64,000 nt of DNA from JAAFHB01 sp963677935 (lineage in GTDB: Bacteria; Bacteroidota; Bacteroidia; Bacteroidales; Prolixibacteraceae): contig CAXXEH010000003.1 in the NCBI GenBank assembly GCA_963677935.2, positions 3,720,001-3,784,000 of the forward strand, given 5' to 3'. The translations under genes were made by a program, and so were the position numbers. A model generated the notes under the pieces. That model saw nothing but the letters and a program-made list of their open reading frames with translations. It was not told the origin of the DNA and made no database searches. Positions 9,870-18,719 of the stretch are shown here, piece after piece. The number at the start of each line of letters is the position of its first letter. Position 1 is the stretch's first letter.

Positions 9870-11228
9870 TTAGCGTTTATCCAATTTGAGAATCCGGATG
9901 GCATTGTCATGGAAGATCATCTGTGCAATTTTGAGCGCTTCAGACTCAGTAAAATAACCATCTCTTACCTTCTCCGTCAATACCTTTGTAACCACTTGTT
10001 TTCCAACTAAGAGATGTCCATAGATATTCTCCACATTTCTGAAATCGCCTCCGAATGCCATGATTTTACTGGCAGGGACCGTTTCGAGCCATTCGTGTAA
10101 ATACCTTTCGCTATATGAGGGTGAGATGATATGTAACCAGCACATATCGATGTAAACATTCCTGAAGTTTTTAGCCAATGAAGCCAGTTCTCCGCCGTAA
10201 GGATACCCTCCATGAAACAGGATAAACTTTACATCACGGTATTTTAGAAAAAGGTTGGCAAGGTGTGCAGGATTGGAGTTTTGGATGTAATTTCCATCGC
10301 CGGCCTGAAGTCCGGTGTGAATTTGTACAGGAGTGTTGGTCGCTTTTGCAAGATCTAAAATCCGGTGTACCATATAATCCTGCAAAGGTTTTATCTCACT
10401 TCCGTTGTAAGGTAGAACCTCACCTGCAGGCAGGTTCATAATTTTATTAAAAACCGCTTCTGCCCGCTCTTTGCTCACATCCTCAAAGAACAGGGTCCGC
10501 TCATAGGCAGTTCCGATTTTAACGGCAACATTATTTTTATCCATCGATTTGTGAAACGCAACCCCTAAGGCGGTAACAAAATCATCAAGTGTTTTAATTG
10601 GTGTATTTTGTTGTTTTGCAACAGCTTCTATTTTCTGGGCAGAGACGGCAAAAATGAACTCCCCAAACCGTTTCACGTATTTATACATTCCTGGATCTCC
10701 CAAATTGTGGTTTTCGCTGTCAGTAACCACATAGTCGATGCCACTTTTTTCGATCAGGACTTTGCTATACCAGTCGGTCTCATAGGCTTTTTTGATTTTG
10801 GCTGATAATTCCTCTACCGTTGATTCGTTTAAGTCTTTGATCCCAAATAGGTTATCTGCAGTGAGTAATGCCGCACGGCAATAAGCCGTATTGGACGTCG
10901 CCTCCCAATAGGGTTTTAAGATATTCCATTTTTGCATTACTGTCAGGGAATCGGTCAGTAATGTTCCGAAAGTAGACTTTGGCATCCCCGCCGACCGGAT
11001 ATCATCATAGCTATAGTGCTGCAATAGCAACATAAAATCGAGTTTGCCACTTTTCATCCATCCTGCCTGAGCTTCCAGATGTTCATGGGTATCAACCACC
11101 CTTACATTGTCGACAAAATTTTTGATGCGTTGTTCATACCCGTGTTTTGGCAAGGGTCTGATCTGAACCTGGGCCTGGAGAGAAAATAAAAGTGCTATCG
11201 CCAGAGTTGTGAGTGCTGATTTTTTCAT
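9870..11228 (-). CDS. Secreted amidohydrolase-superfamily protein
   Basis: A 452-residue protein with signal peptide (about 1-19). It has an amidohydrolase TIM-barrel pattern: DTHEHL at 46-51 gives the HxH metal pair at the end of strand 1, VQIHTG and FILFHGGYP give later His ligands, and MAFGGDFRN gives the final Asp. This arrangement resembles the COG2159 and uronate-isomerase-like branch. The reaction could be hydrolysis, decarboxylation or isomerisation of a carboxylated or lactone-type product. Having an export signal is less usual, because many relatives are cytoplasmic. It sits at the head of the GH30-deacetylase-GH2 group with short gaps. A 214-base spacer holding a dispersed repeat separates it from the upstream gene. 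Confidence 0.8.
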   Translation of the reverse strand: MKKSALTTLAIALLFSLQAQVQIRPLPKHGYEQRIKNFVDNVRVVDTHEHLEAQAGWMKSGKLDFMLLLQHYSYDDIRSAGMPKSTFGTLLTDSLTVMQKWNILKPYWEATSNTAYCRAALLTADNLFGIKDLNESTVEELSAKIKKAYETDWYSKVLIEKSGIDYVVTDSENHNLGDPGMYKYVKRFGEFIFAVSAQKIEAVAKQQNTPIKTLDDFVTALGVAFHKSMDKNNVAVKIGTAYERTLFFEDVSKERAEAVFNKIMNLPAGEVLPYNGSEIKPLQDYMVHRILDLAKATNTPVQIHTGLQAGDGNYIQNSNPAHLANLFLKYRDVKFILFHGGYPYGGELASLAKNFRNVYIDMCWLHIISPSYSERYLHEWLETVPASKIMAFGGDFRNVENIYGHLLVGKQVVTKVLTEKVRDGYFTESEALKIAQMIFHDNAIRILKLDKR

Positions 11229-11298
11229 AATTATTCAATTACTAATTGGTTTGTTTCGATACACACATGTCGTATTAATTAATCCATCTTGGTACAAT

Positions 11299-11394
11299 TC
11301 ATTTGTATATAATTTGTTTTTTAACGGCCAAATGGAATAGCCATGGTGATATATTCATCTTCGGTTTGTGATTTTGCAACCATGGCTATTTCAT
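11299..11394 (+). repeat. Dispersed palindromic element, copy A
   Basis: A 96-base element whose near-copy lies reversed at 61478-61592. It contains inverted arms ATAGCCATGG (11337-11346) and CCATGGCTAT (11380-11389) around a 33-base loop, preceded by a conserved AT-rich lead (TTTGTATATAATTTG) and GGCCAAATGG. It lies in the 214-base spacer between the amidohydrolase gene and the 308-codon gene. No protein or RNA family is recognised. Confidence 0.8.
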
Positions 11395-11442
11395 AAAAAC
11401 TTTCCCATTTACTGTGACCTATTGTGTCTAATGTGGTGAAAT

Positions 11443-12369
11443 TTATTGTAGTTTATACACTGCACTTCTGATCTCCGTAAGTGTTCCTATAATCACATAA
11501 TATTCATATTCATAGACGCTGTTTTTATAAAGAGTCTCCTTCTTCACAGGAGCAATGTAGGAGGTTGAGCCACTGGCAGCCTCTCCTCCTGGAATTCCGG
11601 CCATACCTGCAAGGAACCGATCGCATTTGCGATTATAAACCCCCATTCCCCAGAGTCGATCATCCACAAAGGCCATCCAATGTTCAGTAACATTGGGATA
11701 GATCCCCCAGAATCCGCTCGAAAGTTTAATAACAGAGGGATTATCTAACGAAGCATTGGTAAATGGCGAGTTTCCCAGATAGGTATATAGATTTTTTAAT
11801 GACGAAATGGGATAGACCGCTGGTAACTCCTGATCGTTGAGAATACTATCTCCGTAAATATGATCGGTGCGGTGACAGGTAAGCCTATTATGGACCTTTA
11901 AAACATTACCTTCCAATATCGTCCACTGTTCCATCTCTGCTTCTGCAGGACGGTTATTCATATCCCATTGCATAGGGATGCATTTCACATAGAGCTCATT
12001 ACCATTTTTTTTGAAGGAGAGAATTTTTGCTCGGTTGCGGTTGTAGTCCCCAACCTGAATGGGGTTCCAGCTCCATGGCGACCAGTTTTTAGCCTGCCCA
12101 TCGGCTTTACGGTCGATGCTCTTACCTGCATAATACGATTGCTGGATGTATCTCCCTTCATCAGAAATATTGACAATACTCCTGTTTGAACCGGATAATG
12201 AGAGGTAACAAATAGCTCCTCCCCGGGTCAGATCGAGTTTAAGGGTAAGAATGCCATTGTCAATCACCGGAAGTGAATCGTTGTTCTGAACCACCGGCTC
12301 GCTGACCTGGCTTTTAGCAAAAAAAGTTAGCAGCATCGAAAGCATTGCTAAACAGACGATTTTCTTCAT
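11443..12369 (-). CDS. Secreted protein of unknown function, beta-sandwich-like
   Basis: A 308-residue exported protein (signal peptide about 1-20, cleaved near AKSQ). The body is rich in beta strands, with a start typical of galactose-mutarotase-like sandwich folds (NGILTLKLDLTRGGAICYLS). It also has clusters of aromatic residues (NWSPWSWNP, FWGIYPNV, EHWMAFVDD) that could bind sugar rings. No catalytic motif is recognised and I cannot name a family. It is the first gene of the left minus-strand run and is divergent from the PL22-like gene across 153 bases containing a dyad. Its neighbours point to a role in glycan binding or cleavage, but this is context only. Confidence 0.6.
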   Translation of the reverse strand: MKKIVCLAMLSMLLTFFAKSQVSEPVVQNNDSLPVIDNGILTLKLDLTRGGAICYLSLSGSNRSIVNISDEGRYIQQSYYAGKSIDRKADGQAKNWSPWSWNPIQVGDYNRNRAKILSFKKNGNELYVKCIPMQWDMNNRPAEAEMEQWTILEGNVLKVHNRLTCHRTDHIYGDSILNDQELPAVYPISSLKNLYTYLGNSPFTNASLDNPSVIKLSSGFWGIYPNVTEHWMAFVDDRLWGMGVYNRKCDRFLAGMAGIPGGEAASGSTSYIAPVKKETLYKNSVYEYEYYVIIGTLTEIRSAVYKLQ

Positions 12370-12456
12370 GTAAATTAGTTTCTGGTTTTGAATTCAACTG
12401 CAAGATAGCAACTTTAATCTTTAAAAAGTTAGCTTATTTTGAAATTTAGTCATGAT

Positions 12457-12492
12457 AAATTGCTAATTTTCAACCATCAAATTTAGCGATTT
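12457..12492. promoter_or_regulatory. Dyad in divergent promoter region, candidate operator
   Basis: Arms AAATTGCTAA (12457-12466) and TTAGCGATTT (12483-12492) are inverted with 9 of 10 positions matching and a 16-base spacer. The dyad overlaps a minus-strand TAAATTTG (12485 to 12478), which fits the Bacteroidota -7 consensus TAnnTTTG for the leftward gene. No -33 TTG at ideal spacing is seen. A regulator binding here could control both divergent genes. Confidence 0.35.
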
Positions 12493-12522
12493 ACCATCTG
12501 TTTTACCTGTAAAAATTAAGTT

Positions 12523-13773
12523 ATGAAAAAGTGGCATTTTCTCTTTTCCTTTCTTGTTATATTACTGTCAGTTAGTAGTCTAAACTGTAATAGCCAGGTC
12601 TTGAAAAATAAGTGGAGTGACCAGTGGGCGGGTAGGATTTATCCTCCGGAACACAAGATCGTTATTGATTCTACCAGTGGAGCGAAGCTAATTTTTGTAA
12701 CTACAAATCCGGGGAAAGATCTCAATTTTTATTTCGACTGGAACAGCTGGTTCAAAGATCAGTCGTGTCTGTTTTTTACTTCTGACCGTAACGGAAAGAC
12801 CGAACTTTTTGGATATGTTCCCAAAACCGGCGAGTTAATATGTTGCAGTCCTGAAAAAGAAGATAAGAACTATTGGTTTGGAGTTGTTGATTATCAGTCG
12901 CATGACGTTTACATGACAGGAAATAATTCGATGATTGCCTGGAATATCACAATTGGGTTTAATCGTGATTCCACGAAGGTGGAGAAAGTAACGGTAAAGG
13001 AACGGACTGTGGCGAAGGCCCCCGAAGGGAAGAAGATCAGTAGTGCGCTCACACAGAGTGGCGACTGTAAATACCTTGCAGTAGCAGTAGCCCCCAATGA
13101 CCGTCCTTTTGAAAAGGAGATTTTATCGGTTGATATCCGGACAGGTAATTTTAAATTATTGTATGCGATGAATGACTCCATTCCGCTCACCCATATTCAG
13201 TTCAGTAAGTATAACCCCTATCTTTTGAGGTTTGCTCACGATGGTCCAAAATTGCCCGGTGTTCACCGGATGTGGGTAGTAGATACCAGAAAGCCCGGGA
13301 CAGCAACTAAAATTCATTTACAGGAGACAGGTGAACTTGTAACTCATGAAGATTGGTGGGTAAATGATCAGCTCACCTTCTGCGGTGGTTACAAGCCTGA
13401 GGAATCGCACGTTAAGCTGGTCAGTATTCATGATCAGAAAACCAGGATTATAGGCGCCGGCGCCTGGTGGGAAGGTGGTAAACCATCCGAAATCGCCAAA
13501 TACAACTGGTGGCACGCTTCAGGTGCACGCGATGGAAATTGGGTGGCTGCCGATAACTGGCATGGACGTATTGCTGTTATTGATATGAGAACCTCACATC
13601 TTAAGATACTTACCCAAAACCATCGCATTTATGGTCGCGGAGAACACCCGCATGTGGGCTGGGCACCAGACAGTAAAAGCGTGGAATTTACTTCAAACCA
13701 GCGCGGGAATGCTGATGTGGTCATCGCTTATCTTCCGTTGGAGAAATGGGGATATCCTTTCGAGGAGAAGTAA
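12523..13773 (+). CDS. Secreted oligogalacturonate lyase-like beta-propeller (PL22-like)
   Basis: A 416-residue exported protein (signal peptide about 1-25) that reads as a seven-bladed beta-propeller with TolB/WD-like blades (FFTSDRNGKTELF, HVGWAPDSKSVEFTSN). The His residues expected in PL22 are present: His274 in THEDWW, His331 in WWHASGARDG, and the HPH pair His375/His377. In PL22 lyases these histidines bind the metal and act as the base that splits 4,5-unsaturated or short oligogalacturonides. A Glu (374) lies next to the HPH pair; some relatives use Gln in the metal site. It is divergent from the 308-residue unknown and converges with the sigma-factor gene, with 16 bases between stop codons. 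This is the clearest pectin-type activity in the window. Confidence 0.75.
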   Translation: MKKWHFLFSFLVILLSVSSLNCNSQVLKNKWSDQWAGRIYPPEHKIVIDSTSGAKLIFVTTNPGKDLNFYFDWNSWFKDQSCLFFTSDRNGKTELFGYVPKTGELICCSPEKEDKNYWFGVVDYQSHDVYMTGNNSMIAWNITIGFNRDSTKVEKVTVKERTVAKAPEGKKISSALTQSGDCKYLAVAVAPNDRPFEKEILSVDIRTGNFKLLYAMNDSIPLTHIQFSKYNPYLLRFAHDGPKLPGVHRMWVVDTRKPGTATKIHLQETGELVTHEDWWVNDQLTFCGGYKPEESHVKLVSIHDQKTRIIGAGAWWEGGKPSEIAKYNWWHASGARDGNWVAADNWHGRIAVIDMRTSHLKILTQNHRIYGRGEHPHVGWAPDSKSVEFTSNQRGNADVVIAYLPLEKWGYPFEEK

Positions 13774-13789
13774 GGATTAAAAAAAAACG

Positions 13790-14353
13790 TTAATAATCGC
13801 TATACAAACTTTGAAGCCGCTCACGCAGGTGTGCGACGGCATATCGTTTTCGTGAGATGACCGTTTTTAAGTTGGTTCCTGTTTTGTCGGCAATTTCCTG
13901 CAGGGTCATATCTTCCAGTTCGTTCCATACAAACACCTCTCTTTGTTTATCGGGCAATTCGTTCAGGGCTGCAAAGAAAGATTCCCTAATAAACGACCGT
14001 TCAAATTCATTGTCGGGATTGGTACTATCGGCAAGTAATGCTTCCGGCCATACCATTTCCCCCTCTTCATCTTCGTAAACCAGATCAGTGAGAGATGAGG
14101 CCGATTTCTTACGTTTTTTGTCCACAATCCTGTTTTTGCTTACCCGGTAAAGCCAGGAACTCAGTTGAACAATCGGTTCAGTGTCGATGACGGTACTCAG
14201 CTGGTACCATACATCCTGCAGAATATCTTCGGCGTCCTCGTCACTTTTTACGCGGCTGCGTATAAACCGGAGTAAACGCTTCCCATATTCTTGCACGGCA
14301 TCCTGAATTCTCATCTGTCGCTGGGCCATCGGGAGTGTAATTATTTCGTCCAT
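13790..14353 (-). CDS. ECF-type RNA polymerase sigma factor
   Basis: A 187-residue sigma-70 family protein with regions 2 and 4 only. Region 2 shows LLRFIRSRV, then DAEDILQDVW and SSWLYRVSKNRIVD. A 40-residue linker follows, then region 4 with LPDKQREVFVWNEL and the helix-turn-helix TLQEIADKTGTNLKTVISR. It redirects RNA polymerase to a specific promoter set. No FecR-type anti-sigma gene is next to it. It is the last gene of the minus-strand run, 43 bases after the GH28-like gene. No SARP, HTCS or AraC-type regulator is visible in the window, so this may be the only local transcription regulator. An alternative start at Met9 is possible. Confidence 0.92.
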   Translation of the reverse strand: MDEIITLPMAQRQMRIQDAVQEYGKRLLRFIRSRVKSDEDAEDILQDVWYQLSTVIDTEPIVQLSSWLYRVSKNRIVDKKRKKSASSLTDLVYEDEEGEMVWPEALLADSTNPDNEFERSFIRESFFAALNELPDKQREVFVWNELEDMTLQEIADKTGTNLKTVISRKRYAVAHLRERLQSLYSDY

Positions 14354-14396
14354 ATAGAGGTAGACGAATAAGTGGGAAAATTACTTTAAAGTTTAC

Positions 14397-16016
14397 TTAA
14401 AATGCATCCCCACTCTTTCTAATGATTTTGCTGCTGCCTCCAACGATCTGATCACTTCCAAAGAAATTGGAGATGGTTAAGGCTTTAATCACATTCTGAT
14501 CATTATTCAGAAAAAACGGGTAATTGCCAAACGCATTGACATGAATTATATTTGACCCATTTATCACATTCAATTTCCCAGTGGCATTAAATAGTACAGA
14601 AGCTATCCCTTCTGTATTTATCCTATTGAATTGCAGGTAATTAATACTGCCCTGGTTTTGAGTTTTTAGTAAAACGCTATGATTCACAGTTTCTTTGAAT
14701 TTTCTGTCAACCGATACATTGGATATACTTAGCTGATTGATGGTTGCGCCGTCAACCAGCACATGGGCTATCGTAGAATTCCTGGTGGAATCGAGACTAT
14801 AATATCCATCCAACTCCATCGTACCAATTACCGTATTCTTACCTTTTATAAAGATGGTTGGTTCACCGGCGCCAAAATATTTCCTCTTAAGATTCTTAAT
14901 GATAAGTTGTTCTACATTTGTACTCACATTAATGCAACTCTCATTGGGCATTTTGATTTTCCCGTCGTAAATGGCCACATCAAAATCTTCAATATTGATC
15001 GTCCCGATATTGCCCGGGCCGGCCCACGTTAAGATTCCCGGATCATGTTGGTAGTTGTCAATGACCACTGCATATCCTTTGGTATACCCCTTAATATTTC
15101 TAATAGTGATCCTATCCACCCTGCTTTTGCCGCTTAGAATTCTGATTCCAAACAACGAACTGTTCAGTGTGATATCGTCAATGAGAATATCTGAGATCGG
15201 ACCGGCAGCTTTTTCAGTATAAAATACTTTGTATGAGGGGGTCCCTTTCCTGTCGAACCATTTCAGGTAAAGGTCATCTGCATTTAATCCGATGGCATCG
15301 TCGTGGGTGTTCAGTATGCAATGCCTGATTACGCCATACTGCGAATTTCCGTCTATATGCAAACCATCATTGTTAATCAAAGGATCGGGCCCCACGTCCA
15401 CAATGATATTTTCGTATAAAACGTGTGTTACATTTGCTGCTGCCAAGGCATAAGTTGCCGGTTTATAAAGAATTGCATCCCTGACAATCAGGTTGTCTAC
15501 GCCATAAAACCGGAAACATCCGACCAGTCCGCTAATGCTGTCTCCCTTGCTTTGTGCACCACTCCGGATTTCCGGATTGTAATAGTTCCCGTTCCAGATT
15601 CCCCCCATGATCACAATATTGGAATCTTTTTCAGAACCAAACGATTGGCAGGCATTGATAAAAATAGATTTGTCGGAGTGATTTCTCAATATTGCGCCAC
15701 AACCTGCATTGGCAACGATGGTGGTATTGCTGAAGATTTTCAGACCTGTCACCGAATATTTACCATCCCAATAGACGGTTATCGGGCCATCTTTTGCCTT
15801 GTTGAGGACAGACTGTATGACAGAAGTATTATCAGTTCCGAAAGTCACACTGTTCATTCCGATTTCGGCATCAGATAAGGCGCCATAAGACGAGAGATAG
15901 TAGGTGTTTTTCCCTGGTTTCCCGGAAGCAACTCCGGTAACAGCGTGTTTAAGGGACTGGGAAAACCCTGTATTAATGATAAATAGAACAGCGATTGCAA
16001 GATTAAATTTTTTCAT
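14397..16016 (-). CDS. Secreted beta-helix protein, GH28-like
   Basis: A 539-residue exported protein (signal peptide 1-19) with the repeating short-strand pattern of a right-handed beta-helix. The segment NNDGLHIDG (215-223) followed by THDDAIGLNADD (237-248) matches the Asn-x-Asp and Asp-Asp catalytic motifs of GH28 polygalacturonases, and GIRILSGKSRVDRITIRN fits the later Arg-containing motif. GH28 enzymes invert and hydrolyse galacturonan or rhamnogalacturonan. The usual GHG motif is not obvious, so activity and exact family are uncertain. It lies between the DUF4838 gene (35 bases) and the sigma-factor gene (43 bases). A pectin-related role agrees with the nearby PL22-like gene. Confidence 0.7.
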   Translation of the reverse strand: MKKFNLAIAVLFIINTGFSQSLKHAVTGVASGKPGKNTYYLSSYGALSDAEIGMNSVTFGTDNTSVIQSVLNKAKDGPITVYWDGKYSVTGLKIFSNTTIVANAGCGAILRNHSDKSIFINACQSFGSEKDSNIVIMGGIWNGNYYNPEIRSGAQSKGDSISGLVGCFRFYGVDNLIVRDAILYKPATYALAAANVTHVLYENIIVDVGPDPLINNDGLHIDGNSQYGVIRHCILNTHDDAIGLNADDLYLKWFDRKGTPSYKVFYTEKAAGPISDILIDDITLNSSLFGIRILSGKSRVDRITIRNIKGYTKGYAVVIDNYQHDPGILTWAGPGNIGTINIEDFDVAIYDGKIKMPNESCINVSTNVEQLIIKNLKRKYFGAGEPTIFIKGKNTVIGTMELDGYYSLDSTRNSTIAHVLVDGATINQLSISNVSVDRKFKETVNHSVLLKTQNQGSINYLQFNRINTEGIASVLFNATGKLNVINGSNIIHVNAFGNYPFFLNNDQNVIKALTISNFFGSDQIVGGSSKIIRKSGDAF

Positions 16017-16051
16017 AGTGATATATCTGGAAATGACTTTCTCAGCCTTTT

Positions 16052-18628
16052 TTATTTTGCCCCCTCCACACTCTTGTGAAATGATAACCGGTGTGGTTCG
16101 CCTGCTTCGGCATAATAGGTAACCCCTTCACGTTTTGCGATAATGCAGAATTTGTCGTAAGTACCATCATATTTGGCAAGTACGGGCGATCTTTTGCATT
16201 TGAGGTAAAGAACAGGAAGTGAAGTCATTTCAACCCGGTGCAACACCTCGTCATTATCTGCCACCTTTGCCGCGTTCGCAAAAATTTCCAGTGCTTGATT
16301 TACAAAATCATCTGAAAAGATCTTGTCGTTAGGGGCCAATCCAAGGTGGATATGGGTTTCGCGAGTAACCCGGTTTTGTATCAGGTCGAAATACTCCCTG
16401 ACAAATTTCCCTGCTCGTCCGTAATATCCATACATGAAATCATTGATCACCTTTTCAACATCGCCGTCGGGGTTCCAAAGCAAGCGTGAGATCAGGTAAG
16501 CCTTCAGCTCCGAAAATTCACCGCCACGACTTTGGTAGGCTGCCTGTTCCATGATTCCGATGGAATTATTTTCCCTTAGCGTTTGAATATTGGATTGAAG
16601 TACCCTGAAATTGGGATAGGGCATTACATAATGGCTAAAGTTGACCACATAATCCCAGATATAAAGGTGAGGGGCGAGCGATGACCATTTCTTCAGATCG
16701 TTCAGGAAGGACTGGTTTTCGGGGCATGATTTAAAATCGTGCGCAAAACAACATTCGATACTGCATAGCCTCACCACCACATTATTGCGCGGGCGCATGC
16801 TCTTCGGCGGAGTACGTGTGTACTGATAAGCCAGCGTCCCTATAAACTTATCGGGAAATTTCTTTTCAACAGCTTCCGCGACCTGGTTCACAAACCAGAT
16901 CATCAATCCCGATTCAGTCCCTTCCCGCTTTACAATCTCCTGACATTTATCGCATTGGCATGGATTGTGCCAGTCGTTTTGAGATACGTCGTAGATCAGG
17001 TATTCAGGGCTTTCGTGCATCCGCTTTTTGATCCTCTCGGTAATAATTTTTAATACATCGGGGTTGGTCAGGCATAGCTGAGCCCTTTCGTGAATCCTTT
17101 TACCTTCAATAAGACTATAGTATTCAGGATGTTTGTCGTAAAATTCTGATGGCGGCATTAACGGATAAAAGGTGTGGACCGCCCAGTAATTCTCTGTTCC
17201 ACCAGGTTGAGGTTTCGATTCGTTAAATCCCAGGGTGCCGTTCATCCTGTTTCTGGCTGCCCAGATTGGATCAAATGCTTCAAAATAAAAATCGTTTCTG
17301 ACCCTGATCCCGGGTTTCTCGGAATGATCCATCCAGTTAAAAGTGAATTCCTTTCTTTTCGGAATGATATTCACCTCAGGAGTGTACCACCTGCAGCCCA
17401 ATTCGTTTTCAAGGAAAGCCATCACCCCATACATTGAGCCGCGCATTTTTCCTCCGTAAATGAGCAGATCGGGTCCGGAGTTGAAGTAGCGGAACGATTC
17501 ATCCAGATTTGCAGGGGCGCTGGCACCTGTTTTTGATTTAATGATCTCATTATAACCAATCACAATCTGCGGACCCTGATGCGGCTGATCGAGCTGTTGA
17601 ACAGGTAATTCTACACCGCTGATCTCCTTCAACCAATGCTGAAGTTCTTTGGCTGCCCATATTTCCGATTCTGCAGCATTGGGGCCCAGGGCAATCCTGT
17701 AATCCGATTTCCCGTCAGCGAAGAGTGGGTAGTCTTTCCGGTTGCCGGCAAAGAAGGAAAATTTCCGGTAAGTAAGACCTCTTCCGTTCAAGCGTGCCGT
17801 TAAAGTTGCACTATAAAGTTGATAATCATCAGATTCAAGTTTTGTCTTTCCACAAAAGTCAGTAGTTCGCAGATCTTTAAAGACGAGTTGATTTTGATTA
17901 TTCTTTATTTGAATATCCAGGTCATGAATAAGTTGTTGTAAAACCGTAGGTGCGAATTTTGAAGTAATTGCAGCCTGCCCATCTAATCCGGCAGAGATGG
18001 TGAAAAGATCCCCCTTTTCGAGCAGGCTGGAAGTTGAGAACGTTTGGAACCTGGCACAGAATTCCCACCTATTGCCCCTTTGTTCCACTTTTAACAGCAG
18101 GGTATTTTTCCCTTTTTTGAGCGTCACTGGAATAATATCATCATCAGGATAACAACCACGTTGTTGCGGGTAATCCCATATATTTTGTCCGTTGACCCAA
18201 AGCTTCCCTCCGTCATTTGTTCCCAAACTGATGAAAATCACTTTGGCTTCATTTGAAAGAACTTCAGTATAGGCGTAGGCGAATACCGGGAATTGCCGTG
18301 ATACCGATTTACGCAAATCAACGATTGAATCGGGCGAGGTGTAGAGGATCCATTTGGCTGAGCCCTTTGGATATTTCACAACATCACCCGCTTTAATCCT
18401 AAGATTTTGTTCCCCGCCACTTTTTACCAGATAATCGGTATTAAATCCCACAAGATGATCCCATCCATCAGATGGATCTGAGGGCTCTTTTACCGGAATC
18501 GGACCACAAAGAAGCCATGTTTTGAGCCATTGTCCTGGAATAAGTGGTTGTGGTGTGAGGGGTTGTGCAAAAGTGGTTACATGCAGAAAAAAGGTAACGA
18601 AAGCGATAAGAAAGAGGGATCTAAACAT
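16052..18628 (-). CDS. DUF4838 protein with alpha-glucuronidase-type N-domain
   Basis: Start taken at 18628 because that Met opens a clean signal peptide (FRSLFLIAFVTFFLH); an upstream Met at 18658 adds ten residues. The protein has about 858 residues. An N-terminal beta-sandwich (about 100-210: NDGGKLWVNGQNIWD, KKGKNTLLLKVEQ) resembles a sugar-binding module. It is followed by an alpha+beta domain of the GH67/GH20 N-terminal type (AAKELQHWLKEISG, MYGVMAFLENELGCRWY), then the DUF4838 barrel (LCLTNPDVLKIITERIKK, YDVSQNDWHNPCQC). The cysteines around CQCDKCQ are striking and may bind a metal or form disulphides. DUF4838 proteins are predicted glycosidases; I know of no settled substrate. It lies between the 812-residue glycosidase-like gene and the GH28-like gene in a tight run. 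Confidence 0.8.
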   Translation of the reverse strand: MFRSLFLIAFVTFFLHVTTFAQPLTPQPLIPGQWLKTWLLCGPIPVKEPSDPSDGWDHLVGFNTDYLVKSGGEQNLRIKAGDVVKYPKGSAKWILYTSPDSIVDLRKSVSRQFPVFAYAYTEVLSNEAKVIFISLGTNDGGKLWVNGQNIWDYPQQRGCYPDDDIIPVTLKKGKNTLLLKVEQRGNRWEFCARFQTFSTSSLLEKGDLFTISAGLDGQAAITSKFAPTVLQQLIHDLDIQIKNNQNQLVFKDLRTTDFCGKTKLESDDYQLYSATLTARLNGRGLTYRKFSFFAGNRKDYPLFADGKSDYRIALGPNAAESEIWAAKELQHWLKEISGVELPVQQLDQPHQGPQIVIGYNEIIKSKTGASAPANLDESFRYFNSGPDLLIYGGKMRGSMYGVMAFLENELGCRWYTPEVNIIPKRKEFTFNWMDHSEKPGIRVRNDFYFEAFDPIWAARNRMNGTLGFNESKPQPGGTENYWAVHTFYPLMPPSEFYDKHPEYYSLIEGKRIHERAQLCLTNPDVLKIITERIKKRMHESPEYLIYDVSQNDWHNPCQCDKCQEIVKREGTESGLMIWFVNQVAEAVEKKFPDKFIGTLAYQYTRTPPKSMRPRNNVVVRLCSIECCFAHDFKSCPENQSFLNDLKKWSSLAPHLYIWDYVVNFSHYVMPYPNFRVLQSNIQTLRENNSIGIMEQAAYQSRGGEFSELKAYLISRLLWNPDGDVEKVINDFMYGYYGRAGKFVREYFDLIQNRVTRETHIHLGLAPNDKIFSDDFVNQALEIFANAAKVADNDEVLHRVEMTSLPVLYLKCKRSPVLAKYDGTYDKFCIIAKREGVTYYAEAGEPHRLSFHKSVEGAK

Positions 18629-18719
18629 ATTGAGGAGTTTTAGGATTATTGATGACATCTAACAAAAATCAATAAGTAAGTAGTTTGAATAATCTATTGT
18701 CGTAATTATTTATTCTTCA

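Noticed and set aside
15423..15878. Plus-strand open frame of 151 codons
   Set aside because: It overlaps the GH28-like beta-helix gene in antisense and shows no family features.
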